Below are positions 1 through 12,547 of a stretch of 64,000 nucleotides of DNA, one piece after another. A program made the translations under genes and the position numbers. Within the stretch, counting starts at the first letter, position 1; each line of letters opens with the position of its first letter. The stretch is from Chlorokybus atmophyticus (lineage: Eukaryota > Streptophyta > Chlorokybophyceae > Chlorokybales > Chlorokybaceae). The stretch lies in assembly GCA_009103225.1 (NCBI GenBank), contig RHPI01002533.1:171000-234999 (forward strand). Direction: 5' to 3'. Below the pieces are notes generated by a model, which was not told where the DNA came from, did no database searches, and saw only the letters and a program-made list of their open reading frames with translations.

Positions 1-959
1 GCTTGCATTGATTGTGTGATTGTCAGCCCGAGCAGTGCTGCTTCGTTGAGTTGCTCTTTACTGTACTGAATGCAGGTGAACATTGCCATCCTTGTGGACA
101 ACAGTCAAGCGGAGGCATGCGTGCAATTGTTGCATGACGAGTTCTTCGCTGAACAATGCCAACATTATAATGACGAGATCGTGTCACGCTGAGTAGAGGT
201 CACCACAATGCGCGTACAGTCTATGCATCTACCTGCATACCGTACACAGTGTAACGTTGTATGAATTTATGCTGAGCTTAGAAAGCAGTTTCTGGTGTCT
301 TATTTTTGTAAGGTTATGCACACAGTTGGCCGTCGAGAATCAGGCAGACTCGCTTTGTTGTGATTGGCTGACCGGGCGCATAAATACTGAGCCTTCACCT
401 AGCATGTGTATCCAACACTGTCAGAATCCTACAGACTTCTACACTACGCTCTCCACGTAAATTAGGAACATTGCATGATTCATGGTGTCAATGCAAGCGC
501 CACCATGGGAGCTTGCATGTTCAGCCAAGCGTCCTGGGCTTGGAAGCCGACTGCTGACCAACCATGGGCGCCACAGTCTGTCCGGCACCGCGTGCCGACA
601 TCCACTAGAGGCTGCAATAGCTTTTGTTCGCAGACCAATGCTACACTGTCGTACAACAACGGAGTTCAGGCACTGCAAAAGTCATCAACCACCAGACAAT
701 GTGCATGCAGCACATTTGTACATCAATCTCAAGCATACCTCACCAAATTACCTGCTTGTGGATGGGCAATGAAGTGACCTTGGACTTGAGGCCACTGCTT
801 TTTCAACAAACTGTGCAAGCCCACAAAGTTGCTTGAGGCTATAAGATCATACCCAGCACACGAAAGAGTACGTACCAACAGTTGACACCTTGGAGAGAAG
901 CGCTGTGTGCAGTTGCATGGAATAGTCGAAGTTGGGCCAGTAATGGCAGATCATGTCTC
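1..959. other. No recognisable gene
   Basis: Only short overlapping open frames are present, with no domain, motif or splice-consistent exon chain that I recognise. It lies downstream of the 3' end of the minus-strand BET gene and may include its 3' UTR. Confidence 0.5.
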
Positions 960-2859
960 TCAGGCGGTCCCGTCAAGCATGAAATTCCTTGGGGAGAACT
1001 CGCCCAATGCTGCTAACTCGCTTTCAAGGTCAACGTGGTCAAAGTATTCGTCAAGTGGCTCTATCTTGATATGATGTTTGGGATCCTTGGGATCCTTGCT
1101 AACATGCGTGGCAACACGTAGCTTCTTCAGAGGCGGAGGATTGGCTATCAACTCCTGCGCTCTTGATGGTAGAGACTTAATGCGCAAACACCTTTGTACA
1201 TGCTTCTGGCAATGTGGCCGTAGAAGTGTTAGCAACCCGTTCCGACCTCCTGTGTCAGGCAAGGACCAAATGCAAGCAACAAACCTGCAGCCGTCGCTGT
1301 GTTACAGCGTCAAGCGCCTCCAAGTCAATTCTTGGTCGGTGTGTACCAGAAGCGCTTGCTCCCATGCCATCAGCAACAATCCGACCGGCACTCTCTAGAT
1401 CTGGCCCCGTAAGTTTTGCAAGGTCTGAGCTTAACTGTTTCTTGTCTGCAGGCCGCAAAGGTCCACACTTCACCAGGCAATCTTGCTTGATGTCCTCAAG
1501 ATGCTGATCTGCCTCATTGAGTGAGCGTGAAAGGTCCTGTGCAAACCAGAGTGTGCAACAGTAAGTTGAGCAAGTGACTAACAGTTAGACAGATAACTCC
1601 TGCTCCACAGCACTCAATGCAAGCATGTTACACACACAACCCAATGCGCATTGTTGCTCTTTGGAATCGACGAATGCACGATGCATGTCTGAGAAGCATG
1701 CGGCTGACCTCCAGCTCTTTGGTGCAAGCAACCTCGGCAGCGTTCAGGGTGTGGCCCAAAGCATCCAAAAGTGCATCCTCCTCTTTCTGGCGGGCAATCT
1801 CCTGAGCCAGTTTGGTATCCGTGAACGACTTCCACTTGGCTTCGAACAGAGCCGAAAGCGTGTTGGCCATGTCGTACACAGCATCATCTGGTTCATTGTA
1901 CGTTTTGGCGTTGCTGCGACATACAGTTGTTAGTACATGTAGAACTACACCGCAACACTGGCGGAACTCAACTTTGCGCAAGCAAGCAAGCAAGCAAGCA
2001 AACGCTTTAGTTACCTGAAAACTAACCGAACATCAGCTGCAAAACCAGCTGGCTCGTAATATGACTGTTTCTCAAGCCGAGTTCTGATTGTGCTAAAGTC
2101 CATAGGATGCGTGATGATGTCATGGTAATCATGCAAGCCTAGCTCTTCTGCATCCACGGGTTCTGTGAACGGGTGCGCCAACTTGTGATTGCTGAGCTGC
2201 ACGCGAATGCAATGTTGGTCAATCGCCAATCTTGTGGTCAGTCTACAATGCATTATTCAACAATTCCAAAGCGTTCTACCTGTCGCAGGATTCCGCTGCA
2301 ATGCTTGAACAGATCCAGCTGCCTCTTGTTGCGCGCTGCATCAACTTTTTCCCTCTCTGCTTTTGCCTTGGCTGATGGCTTGCGTTTCTTGCCTGAAGCT
2401 GGCGCCTTACCAGATTTTGCAACCTTGTTTAGCTGCTTCTCCAGCTGGCAGACATCCGCAGAACTAGTAAAACCATTGAAGGAGGGCAAGTTTATGTTTG
2501 AAACAAGTGAGGATATGCCTCTCAGGGGCTCCATCATGCAACAACTGCTTCGGCGCACGAAGGGTTTACCAAAACACCAACACATCCAGTCAACATGCAA
2601 AACGCTATGCCAATGTGCCCTCCACCTGGTCCACGCTGCGAGTGAGTTCCGCCAGCTGTCGTCTCACAACTTTCTGAAGGTCTTCAGGGGTTTGAACCGC
2701 TCCCGCAGCCGCAGCTGCAGGTGACGAACCCGCAGGCGCAGCAGCTGAAATGGGAAAGGCGGGCGCAGCTGGCACCACCACAGCCGGTACCTTGAGTTTC
2801 CCTGCGCCACCTCCCCCTCGTCCCCTGCCAAAACCTGCCCCTCCACCAATGGCAGCCAT
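960..2859 (-). CDS. BET-family bromodomain-NET transcriptional regulator (plant GTE type), six exons
   Basis: This gene encodes a predicted nuclear reader of acetylated histones. Six exons can be chained by GT-AG junctions into about 418 residues. Exon 1 (ATG at 2859) is Gly/Ala/Pro-rich and ends in a short coiled coil that continues into exon 2. Exon 2 also holds a basic KKRK stretch, a likely nuclear signal. Exons 3 and 4 (about 2024-2215 and 1750-1925) carry the bromodomain, with the [10 protein letters not shown]-loop motif, FAADVRLVF and the acetyl-lysine-contacting region NAKTYN. Exon 5 (about 1255-1528) carries an NET domain ([11 protein letters not shown], then [14 protein letters not shown]). 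Exon 6 is a charged, acidic tail ending in TGA. One bromodomain followed by NET is the plant GTE arrangement, whereas animal BETs have two bromodomains. The exon 4 donor (GTTGCT) is weak. The upstream TTG-initiated extension was rejected in favour of the first ATG. Confidence 0.88.
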
Positions 2860-2923
2860 TACCGCTGAAAACGACCGCGACAACGACGACGACGACCCCG
2901 CCAATGCCGCCGCCGCCGCCGCA

Positions 2924-3149
2924 AAACCCTAAAACTGGCAGTACGGATGCACGTACACAGAACATGATGAGGACACACTCAATGACGGTCGTAAGGTACT
3001 GACCGCGCCTTTTTTGGTACCGCTTGTCGGACTCATACGTATCAACCCTGCATGCCCCACAAACTGTGCTTGTAACCCGCTGCCCAAATGAAAATTTGCT
3101 TGTTCAGCGCTGCTTGCCGCCATAGCTGCCTACATGACAGTTAGGGTTT
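2924..3149. promoter_or_regulatory. Two telo-box-like motifs upstream of the BET gene
   Basis: AAACCCTAA lies at 2924-2932, about 65 bp upstream of the BET start codon, and TTAGGGTTT lies at 3141-3149. Telo-boxes are known promoter elements of plant growth-related genes, but function here is inferred only. A GCC/CGN trinucleotide run (about 2880-2922) adjoins the first motif. A minus-strand frame at 2929-3123 begins with ATG and could be a 5' exon or upstream ORF; it resembles nothing I recognise. Confidence 0.35.
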
Positions 3150-3898
3150 CAAAGCAGATCGATGATGCCGCCGTTTGGTAGCGGTTGAAGTCGGGGTAGG
3201 TGGTGGCGGCGGCGGCGGTCTCGTTTACATCCGGGCGCGGTGCGGTACGGGACGTCATCTCTCCCTTCTCCGTGTTCACATTCGAGGCGTTCTCTCTGGT
3301 ACACATGAGGGCTGTTGACCAAAACGGGAGCAGTCGCCCAATGCATGCGTGGTGCAGTGACTCTACGCTGCCCCTCTTCTTGGCACCTTAGCTGCATCGG
3401 CATTGCCCGTGTTGCATTAGCAGTTGGTTGTGCTGTGGTGCCTTGTATCATGCTAGTGGATTGCTGCCTTCGTCAGTGGTCAAGCGTTGGCCGTGGTGAG
3501 TCCAGTGGTCTTGGGTTCATTCACACAGTATCCAACAGCCGGACGTTGGGCGTAACGCGCTGCACGTGATGGGTGGGAGCAAAAGCATTGGCGTTTTTTG
3601 TGGGGATGGAGCCTGGATGACTTTGGATGTGTGGATGCATGGCTGCGAGTGCTGCGTTCCTGCCTGCCGGCATGCTTGCTTAGCTAGTGAGGATGCGCAA
3701 ACTGGCGGGAGCTTACCGGATGCTTAGCTTGGTCATGGAGCATGAATACCTGCTCCATGCTTCACGCTGGCCGCGGCTTCGGCATGGTTCGTTAGTGCAG
3801 TTATTAAGCTCCAACCACCACGAGCCGGGGGCCAATGGCATATCTTCGCTTGGTGGTTTTGGCTTACGTGTTGCATCTGGCACAGACAGTCACTCAAG
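3150..3898. other. Intergenic region between BET and SR genes
   Basis: This stretch separates two divergently transcribed genes and probably holds both promoters or 5' UTRs. It contains a short GGCGGC run near 3206 but no frame that I recognise. Confidence 0.4.
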
Positions 3899-5898
3899 AT
3901 GAGTCGAGCCAGCAGCCGCACCATTTATGTCGGCAACTTGCCTGGTGATGTGCGGGAGCGCGAGATCGAAGACCTGTTCTACAAGGTGTGTTGCATGCAA
4001 ATTGCATGGACCATGATGCCATCTGGCGACTTTCGAAACCAGGGTTAGGCTCTGGTACTTGTGTGCGTGAGTCTTGGACTCACAGGCTATTTTGTAAGTG
4101 CACTCGCTGAATTTGTTGTTATGTATTACAGTATGGGCGCATCATTGAGATTGACTTGAAGCTTCCCCCCCGCCCACCTGGCTACTGCTTCATTGAGGTA
4201 CACCTCTTGACATCTTCACCTCAACAGCTGCTAGCACTGGTTCACAAAGAGACATGCTTTGCGTGTAGTTTGAAGATCCTCGAGATGCTGAAGACGCCAT
4301 TAGGGGCCGCGATGGATATGACTTTGACGGCAACAAGCTCAGGGTATGGCATGCTTGCCATGGTGTGTCGTAGTATGCTGTAGAGTGTGCGTTATGGATG
4401 CCACTGGCATTACAGTGCCTTTGGCTCATCTGCTTGCGTTCACCGTTGTACTGTGCATCACCTATAGGTGAGCGCCAAGAGAGGCAATCGCTTCGACAGA
4501 GTGCGTCATTGCAAATTACTTTAGTGAAGGCACGCACCGGACCATTTTGCAAACCACAGCAGTGGTACAATCTGTTCTTTTGTGGCTGTCAGGTGGAACT
4601 GGCACATGGTGGATCGCGAGGCGGAGGAGGTGGACACGGTGATGGTTATCGTGGTGACCGCTTCAATTCTGGACGTGTTGGTGGGATCTCGCGCCATTCC
4701 GAGTTTCGGGGTACAGTTTCTGCACATTTGGTTATGCTTGTGCCGCGTGTGTCATGACCGCCTGTATCAGGCACTGATGTTGACATCTTGTTTGCCTTGT
4801 ACAGTAATCGTCAGCAACCTACCACCTTCAGCATCATGGCAAGACCTTAAGGTTTGCTGCTGCTACTGCGCTTACTTAATGTTTCTGCAGGATCAAGCCA
4901 ATCTGACATTGGCATGCATCATGTCAGGACCACATGCGCAAGGCTGGCGATGTGTGCTTTGCACAGGTGTTCAAGGATGGCGCAGGTAGTCATGTGTACA
5001 ATCTTAATTGTGTGCGTGTGCCTGTGTGTGGGTCACATGCTGACATGGGGCTGTGATTAGCAGGCATGGCAGGCATAGTGGATTACAACACTGCAGAGGA
5101 CATGAAGTATGCCGTGAAGAAGCTAGATGACTCGGAGTTCCGCAACCCGTTCGCCAGAACATACATTCGGGTATGATAAGCACTGCATGTGATGGTTTTG
5201 AACTGGAAGGACTCAGGTATCACTTCTGTTCAGGTGAGGGAGGAAAAAAGCAGTGGCAATCGTGGCAGGTATTGCTGCAGTTATGCCCTGTGACATAGTA
5301 GTTCATTCGTATGGCGGGTTGGTAAATGCATCAGTTATGTTAGTATTAACCTTATGTCATTTCAAACTGCAGGAGCCGTTCTCCTCGCAAGAGCAAGCGC
5401 TCGTATTCCCGCAGCGCGTCAAGGTGAGCATCTTGCAACGTGAGCTGCATAGTACTGTTGCAGATGCAATTGGTTGACATGTTGCCACGGTGTGTTCAGG
5501 TCACGTTCCCGCTCTCGGTCGCGGTCGCGGTCACAAAAGCGCTCGGTAATTACTGTTGCTTGGTGCATGTAGCGCCATGCATGCCACACCCTATGACGAA
5601 TATTGATTTCACTATAGTATTGACATTTAAGTTGCTGGCATGTGTTCTGCAGCCATCAGCGTCAAGGAGCAGAAGCAAGAGTCCCAGCAAGAGCCGCAGC
5701 AAGAGCCGTAGCAGGAGCCCTGCAAGTAAGAGCCGCAGTCCGTCTCCTGCGGCAAAGCGAAGCCCAAGTCCAGCTGCAAATGTAAGCACTTGCAGCTGGA
5801 CTGCGGCATTACTCCTTGAGTTACTCATGCGCTGCACTGACTGAGTTTGCATGCAGGGTGTGGATGACAACCAGCGCAGCCCGTCACCTGCAGCCTAA
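3899..5898 (+). CDS. SR splicing factor, SRSF1/SR30 type (two RRMs plus RS domain), about 12 exons
   Basis: This is a nuclear pre-mRNA splicing factor that binds exonic enhancers and recruits spliceosome components. Twelve exons with GT-AG junctions give about 286 residues. RRM1 starts at residue 8 with [20 protein letters not shown] (RNP2) and continues with [17 protein letters not shown] (RNP1). A Gly-rich linker follows. RRM2 contains [24 protein letters not shown] is the signature of the pseudo-RRM of the SRSF1 subgroup. The C-terminus is rich in RS and SP dipeptides ([21 protein letters not shown]) and ends in RSPSPAA. Exon 1 is 3899-3985, the second exon begins with [19 protein letters not shown], and the last starts after the acceptor near 5856. 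The many short exons and GT-rich introns leave room for alternative splicing. The organism-level paralogue assignment is uncertain; the family assignment is not. Confidence 0.93.
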
Positions 5899-7592
5899 AG
5901 ATGTAGGCACTGTAGATACGTTAGTCCTGCCTCCCCGAGTGAGCAGTTTCCTTCCCTAGGCGCGAGCGAGTCGCTGTTGGTCTGGAGCGCAAGGAACTTG
6001 CTTTTTAACTTGCAACCTTGGGGTAGTTGGTTTCTTGTCTGTGCACCCACATGCTGCCTTGCAGCAGTAGAAATCAAGCGAAGCTTATGGCAGTGCCACA
6101 AGGTTTACTCGCCTGGTTTCAGAATGCTTACACACATGCGCTTATGGCTGTTTTCTTAATGCACTAGTAACCGCATTGCATAAAGCGATAAACTGTCAGG
6201 CCATGATGTTGTTTCGCTCCTATTGCGGTTTTCTTATGACCACTGGCCTGCTGAGGTACATAACATACCAAATTAGTGTATAACGTTGTGAAACAGTCTA
6301 TAGGGTACAGTACTGAAACAGCAAGTAGGCAATGGCAAGGCAACCACAAACTAGAGCCATGGGCTGGGCTGCTATGTGCCACGCAGAGTTGGATGGTCCC
6401 CACGCCAACGTCAGCGCCCAAGTTTACTTGGGGAGAGCAAGGGGAGCGCAGGGTGGGGCGGTCAAAGGCAGAGGCAAGACCTGCAAGTAGACCCACGACG
6501 AGGAATCTCGACGCGGACTTCACAATGCTCTACACCCCTGCCTCCTCTGCCGCCATAGTACACGATCTTGTACCCTTGCAGCGGCCTTTGGTACATGTAC
6601 CTGGGTGTTGTTGGATTGGATTGGTGTGGTTGTGTGTGGCTTGATCTGAGCTTAGTGCATTAGGGGCTGTAGTTGCATTCGTTGCAGTTGTTGCACAGAC
6701 GCCAATGGACGCACCAACACCAGATGCGGACATTCAAGTGCAAGTGGTCAACACCGACTAGAAGGAGGTGGAGCGCCATGTGCTGCGCGCTCACTACCAG
6801 CTCCCTCTTCCAACTCATCACAAAATCAGGGAGAAACGTGTTGCTTTGCTGGGCTTAACTGATGATCTATAATTCATAATCTAAGCCCTACTTAACTCGC
6901 CCATGTTATCTATGTCATGTACTTATCACGTTGGTCTAACCAGTGCCGCAGCTTTCAAACGTTTCAAGCAACATGCACAGGCTGCCTACGTTGCTAGAGC
7001 TACACCGCTTGAAAAAATGTTGTTGCACATGGGCATGCTGGCGCGGGGAAACTCAGCAGTAAAGTACGTCCCCTTTTACCCGTGTGCTGATATTCAAGAT
7101 GGACGAGCAGGCTAGTAAACCCATGCACGTCAACGTGAGCGCAGCTGAATTCAAGCTCTGCGCACCGCTTCATCACAAGGGTACAATAAAAAACCCGAGG
7201 GTATGCCACATGCTCGAAATTCTTTCACTCGTGCACGCATGGAAGTGCGTGAACGTGCTGTTGCATTACGACCACAACGTCCCTTGTCACTCATGCTAAT
7301 GTTGCTGAAGCACACAGCCTCTGCAGATGTGCCATTAGAACCACGCTATCATGCGGCCATCATGGGGGTCTTGAAAAAGGCCAATGCCAAGCACCCACGG
7401 ACACGCAGCACTATCACAGAAAAATATACCGCATTAAAAGCTTGCGCATGAGTTTGAAACAGGAAACTACCAGCTGCTGCATGCAGTGCATAGCGCCGTA
7501 GCTTCCTTCCTCTATAACTAAACGTTAGGGTTGCCTAGGTTGGGGTTGAGCAGTGGTTTGAGAATCCCCGACAACTGTCTCAAGGTCGATCG
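5899..7592. other. Mostly unassigned sequence; right part may belong to the Penelope-like element
   Basis: No conserved domain is visible between 5899 and about 7100. A plus-strand frame at 7203-7451 is basic and coding-like (it contains RARMEVRERAV and KKANAKHP) and sits upstream of the reverse-transcriptase remnant in the same orientation. It may be the decayed N-terminal part of that element, but it contains no motif I can name. Confidence 0.35.
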
Positions 7593-7664
7593 AAAACTAC
7601 CCTTACTCATCTTAATAGCCTCCTCTCGCGAGAGGAGGCTATTAAGATGAGTAAGGGTAGTTTT
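7593..7664. repeat. Perfect 72-bp palindrome (36-bp arms, no spacer)
   Basis: The left arm 7593-7628 and right arm 7629-7664 are exact reverse complements meeting at TCG/CGA, with AAAACTACCC at the outer left and GGGTAGTTTT at the outer right. Identity stops sharply at both outer ends (7592 and 7665 do not pair). It lies upstream of the reverse-transcriptase remnant. It could be an element terminus, a cruciform-forming site or a fold-back assembly artefact. Confidence 0.9.
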
Positions 7665-8235
7665 TAATACGAACGCATGCTTGTGACATGCAAGTTTTTA
7701 GAGTCCCGTAGCTGATGTACTGGGGTTACAAACTATCTTAAGAACTCCGCACGTGCAGAATACCACAGCAGCCAGCATGCGGCGTACCTAAAAAGACCTT
7801 ATGCTGGTCTGAAGTTATAACCGCACTGTGCGTAACATATGCCTTTTATATCAAGAGTACATCACATTGCTGTCTACATCATACTCACAAGTAGATATCC
7901 ACCCTATAGATAGGGTTGCCGTTGAAGACCTCGCGTGAGCCGATCAGAGCTTAGATATTATACGATAAGGTTCTCAACGATAAGGTACCTAGCGACGAGG
8001 AACCTAACTTGATATCTGACTATAATGATCGCATATATGAAATGCGACACCAAATAGGCTTGATAGGCGACTTTACACCCATTAGGACTTGCCAAAGCCA
8101 AAGTGAATTATCATCAGCTTTTATAAGCGAGGAACCGTAAAAAAAGGTATAAATAAGCTTTTTATATACTTATTCATACAAGATGTGTCATTTGGGTAGC
8201 AATAATACCCCTATTAGTATTGCTCCCGTCACACT
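7665..8235. other. AT-rich leader between the palindrome and the RT frame
   Basis: No gene is visible. The sequence is richer in A and T than the host genes and probably belongs to the untranslated part of the decayed retroelement. I saw no direct or inverted copy of it elsewhere in the window. Confidence 0.35.
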
Positions 8236-10058
8236 ATGGGCAGAGTTTTTATTAACAGGTCATCGTTGGCGACAAGCACGACGGTGCAGCAGTATCGGAT
8301 GGCCTTGGACAACACCTGTGCTTGTTCAAGCCCTGGACTAGTGACCCACATGCATGACACTTTGCAGCATATCCTATCATGTGACACATCCATTGCGAAG
8401 TCCATCACATCGCAGGGCTTGCTCGATTGCGGTGTTAAGTTCAGTTCAAATGTTATGGCTCCTGCTACAGCGTGTCTAGCATCTTTGCTAGCAGGTGTGC
8501 AGAACTACACAATGGCCCTGGCACAAGCAAAATACCAGCCAGGACTACTGCAGCATTGGGTACATGAAATTTCAAGCATGCTACAAGACAAGGTGCAGTC
8601 GTTGCCAGTTAGTGCTAATGTCCGGCACCACTTGCAACTATTATCTGCTGACCATGCCGTCATACGCACTTTGCAAGACCATCTGATCATCACACTGATA
8701 AATAAGATAGCAAATGCATTTGCATTCGTGTGCAAGTTCTATATTCTAATTGTACTGCATGCTGAATTGGCAACGCCTACTTATAACCGGGTTATCAATC
8801 AGACTGCAGCACAGGTGCTGGCTACACAAGATGCCTTCAACAGGCAACATGAGTTCACGACCGCATAGAATGGGAACGCCATGCTGCCTCACATCTACAT
8901 GATGGCAAAGATGCACAAAAACCCTCCCAAATTGCGGTTCAGCGCCGGCTTTTGATACATCACTTACTGTGTGTGTCCGTGTGGTTGACTCGTGCTACAA
9001 GTTCATTACACTAGTCAATAATGATGTTTAGGTGGAAAGCGTGCAGGACCCCAAAGTGCAACAGTCATTGGTGCTACAATCTTTAAAGGCATTAAGCGTT
9101 GGCTGCAATTCTTCAACACAACCCATATGGCGCAGCAAAAACAATAACCGGTATACCTTGCTACTTATGACTTCACTACGCTTTACACGTGCAATAAGCA
9201 TGCCGAGCTGCTGGTGCGGATGCATATCTAATCAGTGCTGTTTTTCAGTATCAACTCACGACAACTTGTGCTAACACTTTGCATGTTGCTGTCTTGAATG
9301 ATGAGGTTTCATAAAGGGCTTTGAGCTACACTATTATTGCAGAGGGCCAGACCAAGATCTTCACAGCAGAGAGGTTGCATGCTTTGTTAACGTACGTGGT
9401 ACATAATCTGTTTATACGCACCGTGGAGGATAGGATGCACCAACAGGTGATTGGCATCCCTATTGCAATAGCGCCGGAGTCTACATCACCAACAATGTCC
9501 TGACATCACTGGGATCTGATTGGTTACGGTTATTGAAGCCCTTAATGCCACGCCCTATGTTTGTGCAATATGCTCATGGCATTTTTTGTTTTGTTGATGA
9601 CTTACTGGTTGCTAGCTTATCGAACTTTGCTAACGTGATGTATCAGACAGATACATCATTAACGGAAGGCTCTTACCCGTTTAAAATGCTGACCCTAGCA
9701 TGCACCGCTCCGGGAGTACAGTTGCCTTTGCCTTGGACATGTTAGATCTTTCAAACTGCTGACATTGGTCTTATGACACGCATGTACAGCAAGAGACAAG
9801 AACCTGCCTTTGCCCAAGTGCCCCTCATGCGAGCACCACACCCGGCATCCAACATTGCAAGGGCAATCAAGCAGAAGGTGGTGATGTTCCAATGCTTTCG
9901 GTTTGTGAGACTCTCCACGTACGGAGCCCATTCCTACGGAGTGCACACGCCTATTGGATGACATGCAGGCTATGGGCTACAACAGGCGCACGTTGCTGTC
10001 ACGCCTGAGGGCAGCTCTGTGGACCAGGCCAGGGTATGCGTTTGACTGCACCTATTAG
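8236..10058 (+). pseudogene. Degenerate reverse transcriptase, Penelope-like retroelement
   Basis: RT motifs occur in the right order across several frames separated by stops and shifts. They are: a lead-in ending VCKFYILIVLHAEL..TPTYN (about 8730-8780), LPHIYMMAKMHKNPPKLRF (about 8885-8940), YDFTTLYT (about 9167-9190), GIPIAIAP (about 9452-9475), and the catalytic box FVDDLLVAS (about 9592-9618). A C-terminal block follows with KRQEPAFAQVPLMRAPHPAS and MGYNRRTLLSRLRAAL. The pattern of PKxHKxPxxLR, TLYT and PHxxSNI matches Penelope-like enzymes better than LTR or LINE RTs. No GIY-YIG endonuclease was found. The many lesions make it inactive. A different single-ORF RT family is the main alternative. 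Confidence 0.6.
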
Positions 10059-10281
10059 GTGCCTATAGTACATGCACCTGTTTCAGCTCGTTGTCGGCAC
10101 CACCGCAAGTCAAGTGATACAGGTAGGGCAAGTAAGTGTATGTGCATATACCGGTGGGGAGCACTTCATGCCCGCTGCTATGTTACGTGCAATGACTCCA
10201 TTGCTATGACCTGTGATAAAACTAACGGGTCTATGGGCCAATTGCCCTGCAGCCGTTGTGCGTTGTAAGTTGTCGCGCAAG

Positions 10282-10283
<2 letters not shown>

Positions 10284-10327
<44 letters not shown>
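10284..10327. repeat. (TA)n microsatellite
   Basis: About 21 uninterrupted TA units lie downstream of the RT remnant, followed at 10410-10460 by a pyrimidine-rich tract. Confidence 0.95.
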
Positions 10328-10329
<2 letters not shown>

Positions 10330-10330
<1 letters not shown>

Positions 10331-12459
10331 AGTGCGTACAAAACCCTATTGTCCGCGGGGGCTGGTTTGCAAGAAGTCCGCATGGTCATCGTCATAGTCA
10401 TCGTCTTGGGCCTAACCTCTCCCTCTCCCTTCTCCTCCCTCTTTGTGCACTTCTGCAGGTACAGCCCTCCTCCCCTTCACAGCCGTCCTTGCTTGCCTGC
10501 CTGCTAGTCCTTCCATCACTTGCACTTAGACCAGCCCCGCTAGCTGTAGTTGTTGTGGTTGTGCGTGGTGTTGGTGGTTAATGTGATGGCTTGTGTGCGG
10601 TGTGTATATTTATTTAAGGCCCCTCTACTTTCCTTATGCCACACAGCACGAACATGTAGCGGGCACTGCATTGCATGCTCCCCATAGATGCCCTCACTTA
10701 CGTCACCTCGTTCTACGGGGACACGAGCATTGTGAACAACTAGTTATAAGCATAATTAAACATGTAACGTGGCTTGTTCCATGATGCTGCCATCAACTTT
10801 AATGGTGCCATGTATTGTAGCCCATGACGCTTATGTGTTGCAGCAACTTCTGTTTTATTATCCACATATCGTGGCCATCTCTCGTAAATAGAGTGGCCAC
10901 TATGTGGACAAACGCATGATGCAAAAGCATTAAGATACCATGACATCATTTATGCACTACGCGCAATATCAATTCAACACTGTTAAATGCAGGGTGGGGA
11001 GCTCTTTAAATGGGGATGTCAGCGAATTGTGGCTTCCAAACTATACAGTGAATTTTGCCAATGTACAAGAGATGCAACAGGGATTTCCATCATGCAAGTG
11101 CATGCACGCCTTCACTCAATGTCATGGCATGCAAGCATTAACACAATCACACATACACGACCAACAGGCGCAACCTCATTATATAAATATTAAGTAGTTC
11201 ATCTGTATATCTACCACCCAATAACCACTCACCACATAGGTCCGTCACGCATGCATATAGTCTGTTGGGTAATGCACACTCATGCATAGTTGTTACAAAA
11301 TGAGGGTGTTCTACTAGGTCACATCAGCAAAGGACGCTAATGGATGAGAATTTAATATGGATTTATGCTACAACTGTAAGAACCGTCATGCACACACCCA
11401 CGCATACAACTGGCAGGACGATACGGGCGAACTCAATTTTGCAACGAATTTGCTATTTACTTGCAGCATGCGTGGGTTTGCATGTATGGCAAAAAAGCAA
11501 AGGATTACGAGCCATGATGTACACAAAATGCAGACATTTGTAGTATAGGTATAATCATCGGTTCAGTGTCTTCCGTTGGCGCGATGGTGCCAACCCAACA
11601 GCTTTTTACTAGCGTATGGCAACCGTTGTGTTATGAGCTGCCTGGCATGATGGCAAACACCTTGTTCCGCAGCGCGTTGTGCGTGGCGACGCACGGTGAT
11701 TACGACTTTTGTAAGCAAGAACCAATATACTTATAGCACTTGGTATACGTACACACATTGTGTGTGACCATACGGGAAAATGTATGCCATATAATGTCGT
11801 AAATGGCATTGATTGTGATTGTTACAAAATTCGTACATCGCAAATGTATGTGTTACAATCTCGCACAATTGATTGTGCGAACTGTGTATGTATTCACGAT
11901 GAGTGTATAGCTTTCTTATGTTAAAATAACACGTATAGTTGTTTGTTTTCTATCGAGATGACATATCGATGTAATTCACAATGTATGTAGCTTATCTCAT
12001 ATCTCTCAGCTTGCTAATATTAAACTTACACATATACATACTAATGTTTGCAATTGTTTTCAATCTTAATGTATTATAGGATGATTCTTAATGACAATTT
12101 TAAAGTCATTTATTGAACATGCCTAACAGAGCTTGAAGAGGTTTAAATAGCCATTTTCATGCCTTTGAAACATACTGATACATACTGACTACTTCATTGG
12201 GTATCATATTAACTTTGAAGACTCGGAGGTTTTCGCTTATTTAGTATTCCCATCACAACATCAACTTACTCATCTATGTATTGATAACTTGCATTGAACG
12301 CATGCGGTGAGCAGTTTACAAAGGTGGGAACTTTGATGAAGTAAAATGCGGGATTGAATGGGTCGCAATTTTCATATTTAAAAAGTCACAGTCAAATGGT
12401 TTTAAGTTTTGATTGAGATTGCGTGGCCCACGAAAGCCTTGCCACTCTTGCCAACCACC
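10330..12459. other. AT-rich non-coding stretch
   Basis: Short frames only, none with a recognisable motif. It becomes strongly AT-rich between 11800 and 12450. It may contain the 3' end of the Penelope-like element and other worn-out repeats. Confidence 0.4.
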
Positions 12460-12518
12460 TTGCCCAGGCTTGCATCAATTGGGAGCCTTGCTATGCACCT
12501 TAAATGTGGCAGCCACTT

Positions 12519-12547
12519 ATGGAACCTCATGCTGCATGAGGTTCCAT
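12519..12547. repeat. Hairpin, 13-bp arms with 3-nt loop
   Basis: ATGGAACCTCATG (12519-12531) pairs with CATGAGGTTCCAT (12535-12547). It has no U-tract or neighbouring gene to suggest a terminator. Confidence 0.85.

Noticed and set aside
2664-2965. Long alternative frames over BET exon 1.
   Set aside because: Shadows of the Gly/Ala/Pro-rich coding strand and CGN repeats; only the chosen frame joins the bromodomain exons.
7715-7760. Hammerhead-like CTGATG ... AAAC upstream of the Penelope-like RT.
   Set aside because: The core lacks the required A after CTGATG and the G of GAAA, and stem I could not be paired.
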